This document shows, piece by piece, positions 1 through 13,500 of a DNA stretch of 64,000 bases. The notes beneath the pieces were generated by a model. That model made no database searches and was not told the DNA's origin. It saw nothing but the letters and a program-made list of their open reading frames with translations. The stretch covers positions 1 through 64,000 of the forward strand of contig JAGQDJ010000192.1 in NCBI GenBank assembly GCA_022885665.1, written 5' to 3'. Source of the stretch: Triops longicaudatus (lineage: Eukaryota; Arthropoda; Branchiopoda; Notostraca; Triopsidae). Both the position numbers and the translations under genes were made by a program. How positions within the stretch are numbered: position 1 is the stretch's first letter; every line of letters begins with the position of its first letter.

Positions 1-885
1 ATATATATATTATATTTATATGACGAAACTCTTTTTTTTATTATATAGCTACAGTACAGACCTTGCATCCTCGTACAATTCAATCAAAAAGCAGATGGGA
101 ATTACTCAAACGAATCTAATATTTAAGAATACTTAGCATACGTATTCAGTTGAAGCCAATGAATTAATTTCAGTAAGCGTTGTATTGGGGTGTGGCATTC
201 TTTGTGCATATAAGTTGACCTCACCTCTGCTGCAGTACACATGTCAAGCATTTGTACCAGGATTCATACATTTCTACCTTAATAAGCACGGTCCCACAAC
301 GTGTCTCGTGATTGGTCCTTCCCTTATTAATTGATAACACTAGTGTTTCTATACCTACAAACGAGGATGGGAAATACCGCACAACCTGACATTTCACATG
401 GATACAATGCGGTTATTGCAAGCTATCAAATGCTAACTAAGGGTTATCGATTCGCACATCTTGCGTTTTTTTTTCTTGTCATCATAAAGTTTTCATAACC
501 TGCCTACCATGTTATTAATACAAAATTCTACCAAAGGTACGAATACACATTCATTTAGTGCGCAGTGTGCTTCAAGATGCAATACCACTAGAAAAAATAG
601 CTCAGTCAAGGAGTAAAGGTCTCAGTGCATCTTGCATGGCGTTACCTACTTGGCTAAACGTAGTTACAACGGTGAATCGGCTAACGAGCATTGCTCAAGT
701 TACACAACACATGTACATTTCATACCGTGCATAAAAACAATTTAAGGCAGAAACGCGCTTTTTGCGTGACTAATATTCTTTTTTACAACTCGCAGCGTAT
801 CTTAGCTCTTCACGGCGCTAACGCAGGCATTGCATTTCATTCTTTTGTTCGCAAACACGCGTGGAATCCTAGACAAGCATTGATC
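1..885. other. 5' flank and probable leader of the Slo2 gene
   Basis: AT-rich, starting with an ATATAT run (1-22). The frame of exon 1 is open back to about 691 without an ATG, so transcribed leader or an upstream exon may lie here. I see no clear promoter motif. Confidence 0.5.
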
Positions 886-1547
886 ATGGCGGAGGACGAA
901 CACGAGTTGCTTCCAGGAATGATACGGGAATCACACTTTGACGTTGTCGACAGATCCGGTCACAAATCTTTCATTACGCAAGCATCTCGATGCGATCAGC
1001 ATCCTGGCAATGATGAATGGAAGTCCAGTTTTGTGACCGATTTCCTAGGTAACGGACCTACGCGGTACTTTTCAGCGCAGGACTTGAATCGCCAACATGA
1101 ACGCTCTACTCGCAGCAACTCACCCGAGCCGCACATTCATTCACAAAGGTTGAATCTCTTGACAGGAAAATTTCGCACCCTCTTAAGCGAGAGTAATGCG
1201 CATCATAGTATAGGCCAACATACCGTGCCTCTCAAACCTTTACCTGCACACAGCAAACTTGACACGCGCTTACCCTGTGCCCCAACGAGAGCCAAATATC
1301 AAGTACCAGTGGAAGAACGTTCGAGTAATAGAGGAAACTCGGTGCGAACTGCTTTCCGACGCATTCGGACGAATCTCAACTATATTCGTCAACAACTGTG
1401 GAATCTGATGGGTAGCTATTATTACACCGAAAGTGAGTTCCACATTAGCCGTGATCGTTTGTTGGGACACACACACCACTTGCCATCGCGCTATCGACTC
1501 CGAGACTTGCTCTTGGGCGATTTTGCCCTTAACGATGATGGTGAAAG
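886..1547 (+). CDS. slo2: Slo2 coding exon 1: long N-terminal cytoplasmic region
   Basis: The frame is open from about 691, but the first in-frame ATG is at 886 (ATCATGGCGG, a good start context), so I begin there. The exon encodes 220 residues plus two bases of a split Arg codon, ending at a GTAAGC donor. Most of it is Ser/Asn/Arg/His-rich, probably disordered, and not recognisable. The last 20 residues contain RYRLRDLLLGD followed by an NDD motif, which closely matches the KCNT2 N-terminus just before the conserved VEFYVNENTF block. That match and the phase (2+1) tie this exon to exon 2, 15.6 kb away. Alternative first exons, as known for vertebrate Slack, are possible but not seen. Confidence 0.85.
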
Positions 1548-4500
1548 GTAAGCCGCATTTTTTTTTCTGCGTGGCGTCAGCCGAACATGATTTTGTTAGT
1601 TTACACAGAGGCATACTATATTTCTATGCTTGTTTTAGCGTACAATAAAAGTTGATTGCGCAAAATGAGATTTCATTTGTTTGTAGCCAGAAAAAAGAAA
1701 AAATACTAAGAAAACTCAAGGATAATTCCCAAGTTTGGCTAGGATGACAACGTTGTCATGGACAACTTTTCATTCAAGCGTCACGAACATCTTTTCTATC
1801 CGCAATACCCACGGACGCATCACACGGACAGGAAGAGATATCCTCGATGTCCCAGAATAAATGCTGCAATGACTATTTTGTCCCTAGTTTGTTACATCTC
1901 TTCACGCGGACAGCGTTATTTCTCCCCAATCTGGCTCTCTTGTCATTTTCTCTGAGGCTGAAAATGGATTACTAGTTATATCTCTCAAGAGCGGGGCTAT
2001 AGAAAGCCCACATATTAGGCTTAAGGATATGGAATAATAAGAACTCACAGTCACTATACGAGCTTTCAATTAGGTTTGTCGTCCTATTGAAGGAAATATT
2101 CCCATGGAGAATATAAAAAGTAGGTTATCAATACCAAAACTGTGCTCCTTTTTTCTATTGCTGATCCCTTGGGAAATATCGTCACAGCAAACGGAGGCTT
2201 TTTACTAGGGTACACCTACAAAAACTGCGTTGTGTCCTCCACGGTAGATTTGTTAAAATTGCTTCCAAGGTGACAAAGGATTATTCTAGAATGCACTGAT
2301 GAAATTTCAGTCCTTTGGTCCATTATTCTTCTTTTTTTAAAGTAAAATGCTGTTTAATCTTTATCCTAAAGCCACGTCTTCTTGCAAAAACATGTGTTTC
2401 CGCACTGGAAATGCTGTCATCGCCCGCTGCTATTCTTAGCTGCAATAAAGAACAAAGGATTTTGGCCCCACATGGGGGCCCAATTCTATGTCGCCAACCC
2501 TTTGATCGATACGTTAATTTTGTTCGACAGACTTGTTACTTAAAAAGGAAAGAAATGGAAAAAGCAGTACAGTAAAAAAAAAAAAAATAGAGACAAAATT
2601 TCAAATGATGCCTCGTGCTATCATGACCTTCCAGTGATGAAAAGGGCAAATAAAATCGATGACGTGAGCAATAGTGCAAAGAAAAGGGGGCCTTAACGTA
2701 TACAACTTACAAAGCACACAAACTGGTATCTCCACCGTGGCGTTAATTTTACCCCGAAGCTAAAGGCAGCATAGAGCGCCCCAGGCAACCGATTACTAAT
2801 TGACGACAATAAACGAAGTTACACCTTTAGCGTTACCTATTCCTCACAAGTAAACTACGCTTTCCTTGCAGTTTATTACCGCGTTCCTAACGAACTCTTG
2901 GTGTGGTCATCATTAAAACACGCGACCATTTTGTTGATTATGCAATCCCATAACAAAGTCATCCAAGAAATTTGGTTTCTAACTCATTTCCGGAAATTTG
3001 GACACTCTCTCCAATGATCCTACACGTAGGTGACTAATTACCTTAGCTAGTACCCATCTGGTTCAATTAGAGCAGGACGGAATAAAACCCCAGGAAGTCA
3101 TTCACGTGATTAAAAACTGACCTTTCTCTCGAGGTCTTCCTGGCGTCACATTAGCAATGCTTCGGTTAAGGAGCGGATTATGGGATCCGTTTTTCGGTGG
3201 CGTGTTACGTTAGCTGCAGTTACGCTGGTGGAGGTCCGCGGCTGAAGAGGTTTGTGGATCGATGCTCCACGATTCCTAGCTTTGGCTTCAAGAGGGGAAA
3301 ACAGACTCTGCAGCGTTGTAGTAAGAGCAGTGCGGGCTGCTCTAAGGCCTTCGGTTCCATTGTGCATTCGGAGCTAGTGTCTTTCATCCCCCCACGAGTC
3401 CGACACCAGTTATTGAAGCTATAAGTAAAGCAGTGGTGCTCGGAGATTTTCTCATTCTTACCTCATCGGTAAAATGCCTTAATCGTTAGTGATTCTTTCA
3501 GAAGAGTTACTGCTAGTCTGGGTGTAAGTGTATTTCTGCCTCAAACGCTGCTGTGGTGACATTCGGAAATGGTTGGAATAGTCATTGCGTGGCATCGGAA
3601 ATCGCTTTAAATCTAATGTGGGGTGTTTTAAGTGACAAATTTCCTAGCTTAAGCCGAGCTTGTAACCCGGAAGACTAGGAACTTCTTGTTGTTAAGGAAT
3701 TCTTGAATAAAAAGTGAGAGAAAAATTACCAAGTCAATGGAAAATCGGGTAATACGTTGTGAGGTTAGACGAGGATGTTCAGTTCAGGGTTTGGAGCACA
3801 AGCTTTGCATTGATTTAGTGGCACGCCCGTCAAAGTCATTGCGTGGTTGCGTTTAGTTCAACCAACGTGTGCCGAGTAATATAGTATTCTGCGGCAAACA
3901 ATCCTTGTTGACTTGAGGTGTCACTTCCGTACTCCACTATGTCCCATCTACCCAAGCGCAATTCAGTGTTCGAAACAGATTTCCACAAACGGAGTGTCTT
4001 CTTTCGAATGCCCAGAGGATCCATAATGAGCGCAAGATCTGAAGCGAGCCGTCATAGCATGTGGCAAGAAGAAAGGTAATATTATACGTGTTTTGAAGCT
4101 TCTCTATTATTAGGTCAGCAGTGAACCCAGGATATACTCCCAAAAATAGAGAAACATAACGATTTTCATCATCCGGTCGTAACAGACTCCCAATAACAGA
4201 ACGTCCGGAACGGTCAAGTTCACTTTTGTCAGTTGTGTATCTAGCTTATAGTGGGCTTAAGGAGATAAAAGCTCCCGTCGCTAGACCACGGTACTTAAAC
4301 ATGGGCGGGAAAGAGGTAAAAGAAATGCCGTTCTTATAAACGAGACAAGAAAAGAGAAGAATGTCACGCCCAGGTCATTTACTCTTTATCTCAAGGAATG
4401 TTTTATTACTCTTGCACAAGAGGTTAATTAAGGCTCTAAAGTGAAAGTGTACCAAATGTGCCAGGATACCACGGGTAAACAATGCTTTAAGGAAATTTAA

Positions 4501-7500
4501 AACAGCAAATTCATAATTTGCGGAGATAAAATTCAAGGATGCATCACACAGATGGACTAAAACTCTTTCCATAACCACGCCTAAGTAGTTTCGCTACACT
4601 TCTTTTCAGACCCGCAACACAGCAAATATACACCACAATCTCTTTTCTCAGGATTTTTTTCAGATTTTTTTCTTTATAACCCAAAGAAAAGCCATTACTG
4701 CCTTTCTTCCTGTGTATGCAAATGCAACGGATGGCAATCGGCGACCTTTTTATATATTCATGCGTGATGCTTGCCCCTTTTTAGTTATTTTCCTCTTTTC
4801 TCTTGAACAAACTCTCGCTATGTAAGATTTGTCTGCTGAGATTTTTTTGGCGTCAAGATAAGAAAAATAAAACCCACAGTTTTTCCCCAAAATGCGTGGA
4901 AAAAAGAGGGAAAGAAAATATTGACGGCTTTTCGTAAAACTATTCAGTCAGGAGCTCAAACATTAAGTCGGCTTTTTATTGTGGTTTTATGCTACGCTAG
5001 ATTTCGCGGCAATTGCGCGTTACAACAAAGAAATGTACTTAAGTGGCCAGAATACAGCCGACGTGATAAATGGTGCCGTTACCTGGCGCTTGATGGCGTA
5101 TCAGGTACTAAAAGTCACCGTTGGCCTGCTGCAAAATATACCAGATTCTGCGTACTACATTTCTGTCCTTAATTCATGTCGCAAACAACTTTTTGAAGTT
5201 TTATTGCTGCTAGTCGGACTTACAGAAATCTTACAGCTTTTTCAAACTGGCCATAGAACTACAAGAGAACAATGAATAGCTTAAATCAAAGCACGTAGGT
5301 GCAGTAAATTTGCATTCTCCGTGCTTGGGGACCGGACAATATTTCTGCTTTAACATTGCTGTTTGTCGTAGTCTGTAAGCGCGGCACGTGTGCTATATTC
5401 AATCTGCACGATCTTGTCATAAGATGCCCATAAGAAAAAGTCCCATTTTCTGAATAAAAAATTATCCTTTTTATTTAATTATTATTTCTGAAGATTTGTG
5501 GACGGTAGTTTTTACTTTGTGGCAAGAGAAATACGATACTGTAGCGCCATTAAAGTGTCATTGAGATTACTTTTTGCGGTTACACCCTTAGTAACCTTAA
5601 CCTTTTGGTTTTTACTGAGTTGGATGTTCAATATAAGTGGGCGGGGGAAAGCTAAGAGACAGCACGGAGCCGATTGAGGGAAATAATAGGCAATCAAACA
5701 GCAACTGTATTTCTAACAATGTACCAAATTGGCTTTAGTTTTTATTGAGTCGAAGGATGAGGTCTTAGCGGTCTTGAAATCTCACTAATTAGCGGCCGAA
5801 GTTGTGTAGAGGTCCAAAGTTAATTTTTTGCCCCCAAATGTTTCTCTCTTACCTATGTCACAAGGTCTTCTAAATTGAGAAGAATGGTGGTAATTTAAAG
5901 AGAAATTATTGTCTATAGCCTATTCTACAAGACTAGTATCTAGCGAATATAAGCGAATAAAAGCAAATAGTTACTAGCCACTGGGAATGTCAGAATAGTT
6001 ACATGGGTTTCGGATCACTTGCTATTCTGCAACGAAATATTTTGCGTGACGGTAGCATGTTTCCACTGCCACTTGTATGTGTCATGACTATGTGAATACT
6101 TTTAATTAAATTCCTCGCTTTTTATTGCGAATTACTACATGGTTAACAGCGTTCATCTCCATAAGAATAAAATTCAACGTATTGGTGAATAAGTACCCGC
6201 CACCCTCGATTTTGGCAGAAATAAACTGACTGCTGTCAGTAATGAGGGCAAACAGCCTTTTCCTGTTAAGTCGTTGTCTATCATTTTTAATTAAATTAGG
6301 GCACGCAATCTCTGTCCATACTTCAGACGCCATTTCTGAGCGAAGTTGCTGCAACTTGAGTTGCTTAAGCAATCGTTTCCAGTTATCCGCAAGCTATTAT
6401 TTGCTTAATGTGAAAGTTCCTACAAACTGCACTGAATACTTTTAAAAGTACTTCTGCAATAATGGAATTGTTCAACACGAACACACTTAAGGATTTCGCC
6501 CCTAATCACAGATTTCTTCCACATAGAGGAATTCTACCAGAGAATTCCTAATTAAATCGCAGATTTTAGCTTTAATTCCGTACCACTCAGAAAGCTCGCA
6601 AGTATCGTCAGCTGTTTAGAGGAAACTGAACTCCGCAGGTTACACAGGAGGCTTATTGGACTCAAAATATGCAAAAAGGGTGTGCTTTATCTCGCAACCT
6701 GAAGACACGATCTTCGATCAAAAGGCTCCTTCAAACCTTCTTTCGAAGAACCCTTTTAAATATTTTCTTTCCTGAATAATTTGGTCTAAATCCATCCCTT
6801 ACGCCAATCAGCCCAGCTTATCCAAATATTTCTGCCTTTTTTCTACTTTAATTACAGAGCTTGCCAGGAAATGTTGGACACACGGACAAATGATTAAGAC
6901 AAGTCGATCCTGTTTCATCACGATTGCTAAACCAGTGAATCAACAGCACGTACAAGAGATTTGAGAAGTTATACACAGACTAGGAGCATAATATACATAC
7001 AAAGCCTAATATACATACTCACGCTAATGATATTACACAAAATAAATGAAAATTAAAACAAAATCATTGTGAAAACAGCGTTGGTTTATTTCAGTCCCAA
7101 CTTCATTCCCAGAGCGGTATTGTCTGCTACGAAAACAGCTGACTAGTCGCTAGCTGATTAACAGATTGCAGTGGGACGAAATACTGCGAACGCAAGGTAC
7201 TTTGCATCTCATTCCTGGGAGCGCAAAGCTAACCGTCTTAAACGACGACGCTAGTTTGAACGGTTACTGTCCCTATAGGCAACCGAGCAACCGGATGATT
7301 TCAGCTGATTCGGTTTGAGGGAAAATCTTACATCCCCTACCGAAGACTTGGGTCTTTCTTCAGCTCGCTTTACTTCTCCCCTTCCTAGACGAGCCGTTTG
7401 TATCCCTCCTTCACTGTGGATGCACGTGGACTTGAGGCTTCGGTGACTCCTCAGTCGCTCGTGAGACGTGTCATGCATTGGGTCTGATATTTCCCCCAGG

Positions 7501-10500
7501 GCCGGTTGTGATACCCCCACCGAACTTTTCTCTTAAGTTTTTCCTTTCGTGTTCTGGACACTAGGCCTATCCCTTGTTTTCACGTACAGCCTCCTGTGCA
7601 TCATTGTTGACTCCTAGCCTGCGAATCCCTCATAATGTTGTTACAAATTGTTTCCCCTGGGGGGTAAAAGCCCGACACAAAAAGCGACGGAAGAAGGCGT
7701 TAGCCATTGAAAATGATAAGTAATTAGTGTTAGTGCCTGACATTTCAGGGGGAAAGTCATTGGTGTTAAGCTTGTTAATCGTTGTTATCTTATTGGCCAC
7801 CACTACAAACTCCTGACTTGTGCATAATAAATACTTTCCCTTTGAGAAGAACCAAAAGGGGGGGAAAATGCAAGTGATTCTTAAGATTAATGAGTCGTGT
7901 TCTTTAACAATCCAGCAATGTTAACTTTTGCTTGCTAAGCGCCGTAACAAAGCTTACTGTTCGGGAAAGATGTCACGTCCAATCTGGGTGCGACATTTTC
8001 AACAAGATTTGATCTTTTAAGTTTTCATAAACAGTCCCTCCCGAAACTGAAATCTGGAAGAAAAAAGGTTACCCTTAGCAACGCTAAACACGGGCTTAGC
8101 TATCAAAAACATTCAATTTCGCAGTGGGCGCCCCAGTGGAGTGCTTAAGCTTTCAATGTCGCCGACTTACAGCCCTCCAGCCAGCGTATGAAGTTTACCC
8201 GATGTTTTAATGAGCTGTAACGGCTAACGTAACACAAACATCAAACGCCCGGTGTACATCACATTCGTCTCTTACCTCGAAAAAATCTCATATTTCCGAT
8301 CCTCACGATTTTTTGCCCTTCACGCTCTTCTATTGGGAACATCGTTATTACAGTCATTCGGCAAATATCAAGTGACTGTTCCTTTTTGAGCTCCCTATAA
8401 TAGAGCTTTTTCTACGCTTCAAGAGAAAAATATATTGATCTTAAAAACGTTTTTCATGAAGGTGGAGTGATCCACCTAAAAACACAGTAAAAACGGCGGG
8501 TAAGCGACCGTTGCAGTCATATGACCACTATTGTAGTTCTACATGAATTAACACAACTAGTTCGTAATGATATGGAAGTCATAAAGGCTTTTTGCGTTAC
8601 GGAAAAGAAATAAACCTTTGCTTTGCGTGAATGTCAACTTTTATGGCGGCATTTCTTCTTATAAATGTTATTTATCGTAAAGGCTGACTATTGCATGAAA
8701 AATGCCAAAAAAGGACACGCTTTCATTATGTGCACGAATCTGATGTTTGTTGCTTGAGTATGAATTAACAGATCAAAAGAACGAGGGAAGTTTAAAAAAA
8801 AAGTGACCAGTGATCACTACACGATCAAATACACTTAGATAAATACTTTAATGCAAGGCAACCCAAAGAGCAAAGTTGGGATATTAATTATCAAATTTAT
8901 TAAATTTCCATATGAATTCTTGAACTCAAAACGCCCGAGAACTTACCCGAAATCGCAGCAATAGTTAGCTCGTAAGTGCGTGCGCATTCCTTTGACTAAC
9001 AAAATCGTTCTAAGAAGTCTTAACCTGAGGCCATAAGGCTGCTTTGTCTTCGTTACCTGCCCATTCTTTAGGAAAATCTTTTCACAGAACAATAGTGAGT
9101 TTCATTACAAAGCGATTCGATGTTTTAGCTTCTATTCATCTGAATTAGAGAGCAAGTGAAATTTACGAGCTGGAAAGTTAAACTCTTTGAAGGCTTTTTT
9201 TTTTGTCCCGAGTCTACAGGTAGAAACCTCAACTTTTTGTTGCACGGCAATTTGTCTACTGGACAAAGTAAGTTCAAGTTATTTCCTAACAGTAAGAAAC
9301 TTCAACAGAGTCTCTGTATTATTCTATAGCTTTGTAAACTTTACTGTCCCTCGGAAGTTTGCCTTTTCTGCGGGTGCAAACTCAACTCTGAGGCTGCTGT
9401 AGTGCAAGGCGCCCTTCGGGCATTTTTTTCTTATCCAAAGTGCGTGGGTTGATCAATGCTGTAACTAGGTGAGAACAGGCACCTTGGCGTTGCCTAACGA
9501 ATTCGAGAAGTGTGTACTTCTTGTTTGTTGGCAGAATTGTCATTGAAACACAGAGCCCTTTATACGCTCGTATTAATGAGAAAACCCTGTGTCTTTATTG
9601 CCCACGAAGACTTTAAACTGTGGCGCTCAGCGTTGGGAGCTTGAAGGTGAAATGTAAACAAACCATTGGAAAGAGAGGAACTCCAGTTGGCAATTGGGTT
9701 TTCGGTCACCAAGGCAGCTCTAAAGCTTAAAATGTCTACGTTTCCTTGTAATTTCCCTCCTCGCTTTTTTACCAGTCATAATTTGATGAGTTACTCTAGC
9801 AGAGGTTACCAAGGAAACAGCTAACAGAAGGAGATAAAGACGCAGAACTAGTAATAGATTTTCAAATCAAGCCCAATACCAAGAGGAAAAAATATCGCAA
9901 CCGATTCACGTTCAGGCTAGTCTTCCAGAAAGGCGAGCTTTATTAAAAAAATATACAATAAAGAGAGGTCTATGTCAGGCCCACCAGAAGTTCAAGCGCT
10001 TCTCTCCACTGAGGCGTGATTTTCAAGTTTTTGGAGTCGTTCTTTTAAGATTACAAAAGGTACTTGAAGTCATTTCTATCTGGGTTTTCTTCTCTGTCTT
10101 TGTGAAGTTAATTTAAGATGTAACACCACTATAGTGCAAGTTGACAAGAAGCTGGTTCTTCACTTAGTTTTTTAAAGCTCCGAAGAGCAGACAAAAATAG
10201 CCCTTTTATACCATTTGATTTCACCGTAACTAAAAAGTAAAAACTAAGAATTCAAAGAACACATGTTCAACCTTAGGCAATCTTCCTTTTATTCTCATTA
10301 TTGCTCTTAAACATAATTTGCTCTTTTTACGAAGATCATTCAGTTCTCAGCTGTCCATATTTGAAAAAATAAATAAATAAAATAAAAAGCAAATAAATAA
10401 AATAAAAAGTAAATAAATAAAATAAAAAATAAATAAATAAAATAAAAAATAAATAAATAAACTAAAAAATAAATAAAAGTCACTTCGAACTGTTGTGTGT

Positions 10501-13500
10501 CTAAATTGTCTCTGTTTCTTGTACAAGACACGCATTTCCTGCTGGTTGCTACACTCGCTGCCTGCAAAACCGCAGACGAATGTTCTCCCTATCAGCTTCA
10601 ATAAACGCCCCACAATACGCTCTTTCCAAACATTGTGTGTATGCATTTCAGGTAGGGTTTAGTGTCACCCCCAGCTTAGCGCATCCCCTCTGAATACGGG
10701 CTTACAGAGACGTTTTCTAAAGGGTAGCTCTCGCAACCAACAGTGTAGGTCAACTCTGTGCCAAGCCTTGTTTGCCTTCAGTCTTTTCTCCATTCAATTT
10801 TAAAAGAATTACAAAATAATAGTATGGATTCACATCAATTACGAAAGGAGTCGGTGTTTTTGCCTTATCTTAACGAAGATGGCTCTCTTAGTAGTAAATT
10901 AGGGGTCAATAGTTCTCCTATCTGAGCTCTGATTGCCTGCCGGGCAAACGAGCGGAATTCAAGTCAGGGTATTGCACTTATGTCAAGGGTTCCGCTTTTG
11001 TTATACAGCATAACAATCTCTGTTCTATAATCTGATCTGATTAAGGTTCTTACCTAACCAAAACCATCGAGCTCGCGTACCAAGATCACGATAGCATTGA
11101 GAAAAATGGGCACTTGTGTTAGACAGGACATTCTAGTTAAGAGATGGATTCCTTTGCCCTGCATGGAATGCAGCCTGTGTTGTACTTTGCTTGGCCACGG
11201 AAGTCACCTGTCCCCGATAATACAATCAGAGACGGGGAAACGCATCGTATAGCTACTTATGGCCCTTGTATGGCACGCTTTTCTTTTCCCTCTGTCCACT
11301 TTCATTAAGTTAACCCTCTAATACACGAGCCCTAAAAGCTTTCGTACTTCCTGATTTCCTTTCACAACCATCCCGCAAGCCTGTTTGTCCTGCACGACGC
11401 GCGTAGTACTGCATTGTATACTGTTGGCACCGTAACGGGCTGTAAAAGAAATCCGAAACTTGCTTTTTCGCACGAAGTGTAACAGACTTTACTACAAGCC
11501 AGGTGACTGGGACGTACTCTTACACGGAAATGGTTGTAAATCTACTGGAATGGTTCTAACAAGCTTTTTACCTCTCATGTACACTGTTGCAATATCAAAC
11601 CTTACAATACTGGAGAAAAAATTGCTCTCGGAGGTCAATCGTAACTCATGTTAATTACGAAAAGTTTAAAACAACTTTCATTATTCAAATTTTTATAAAA
11701 CGTCAAGAAACTGGATTTTCAGAAATTCTGTAGACATCGTAGAGAAAGAGGCAAATTAATTAAGCCAAAAGATGAAAGGAGATAAAATATCGGACAAGTA
11801 ATGTTGTCAACGTTAACCTCTTACGAAGTGACAAAAATCTTGTTAGTATAAACCATTTTCCGGTTACAAAATGCCAACGCAATAAGCTCCATTTCCTTGC
11901 CGTATTAACCCGTCACAAGTCAGGGCCAATGTGTCAAGAAAAGGAGTGGTAATGAGCGAGATGGTAAAACTCCTCCTTTCTTTCTGATTTCCCGTCGTGC
12001 CCAACCGTTTTTGCAGCCATGTCGAACGTATTCTTCTTCCGGATGCAGAAGTTGCGCCGGGAAGAAGAAGGTCGAAAACGTGGGCGTCAGGAGCAACGCG
12101 GGCAATCCAACAAAACTGGGCGAAACATGGGTTGTACTGGACGAAGTGGGACAAGCACGGGCAGACTACGGTGTCCACCATTGGGAGACCACAATGTCCT
12201 GACCTTAGCCCCAGGGCGTCTCTTCGAACGCCCTACCATGGATCCCTCCGATAGCCTCGATTACATCGCCTTACAAATTCCCAGGTTCGCTTTACATCCA
12301 TCATTCTAGAGAGTGAAATGCAACTTAGCAACTTTAAAGTATCAATAAGCATAGTGGTACTTTTAATGGCATTGTATACCATTACATCCCCTCTCTTGGA
12401 ACTAACCTTGGAATGGAGTAAAACGATTCGGGACAATTTCGCGAAAATATTTTTTTTTCCTGTTTTTTTATTTTTTTATTTTTTTTTTTAGGTGGTAAAT
12501 TTTTATTAATAAAACTCACCACGTTTCATAGATTTATTTTTTTTAAAAAGTGGTAATTTTCCGTGACATTTTCGACATAAAAAATACAGGAAAGTGAATT
12601 TTTGCATTTTCAACGTCGACAACGCCAAAACCTTTCGACCTATTGTAAAGTTTTTTTTTGTCACTAGGATTTTGCTCTTAAATATGCAAATTTGAAAACA
12701 TAACTATTCCCCGTTCATGAAAAGTTGCAAAATTTTGGCATACCGTTGCTAATTTACCAACAGCTTGTTTCATAATTTTAAGCTGTCATGCCCTTGTGTT
12801 TATTGTAACTTATGTATAGCTTTAGTGTTGAAAATCTTTTTGAGGATATCAAACAGCTTTTGACGAGACTGCGATAAATATTTATATGAATATCGCCCAA
12901 AAGGGCTGGGGTATACAGTGGACTTTAAGTGTTGGCCGATTACCCACCTATTATTCTGCTTAGGGCACCTGGTCAAGGCAACTCCTCTTATGGGCGAATT
13001 ACACAGTAGTGTTTCAGACGGCTTTGCGGTTAACATGGAATATTCTGTGAAAGCTTTCGACAGTAATGTAAACGTAAACGATGGTGCACTACCCGTCAAT
13101 GCACTTTTTCGAAAGATTGTGCTTAACATTTTTCACTAACAAATAAACTGTTAATTTTCCTAAAATGTACAACTTATTCTAGGCGTTTAGACTAGAAGTA
13201 TTTATGCTAGCATTATTCGTTATTCATACTAGACGTTTAGTACGGGATTTCGTAGAATTAATTTTAGGAAAAAAAAATTAACATCGGATACGCAGTTTTT
13301 GCGAAACCGTCCGAAAATATTACCATGTGGTTCATCCATTTTTTTGCGAAAACTGTGTACAGTGTATACAAAACTATCCATAAAATAAGTGCTTATCTGT
13401 GTACATAAAACTATGCATATAAAAAATAAAATCAAAAAGAGCATCAACGCATAGTGCGCATCGTTTACTTTACACTACTATCAAGAGCTTTTCACACAGC

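Noticed and set aside
10340..10646. Phe/Tyr/Leu-rich frames on the minus strand that look like membrane segments
   Set aside because: They are the translation of the TAAA-type minisatellite, not a gene.
11864..12309. Overlapping open frames of 60-105 codons on both strands
   Set aside because: Three plus-strand and two minus-strand frames are open at once over a GC-richer patch. None resembles a known family, and it lies inside the Slo2 intron.
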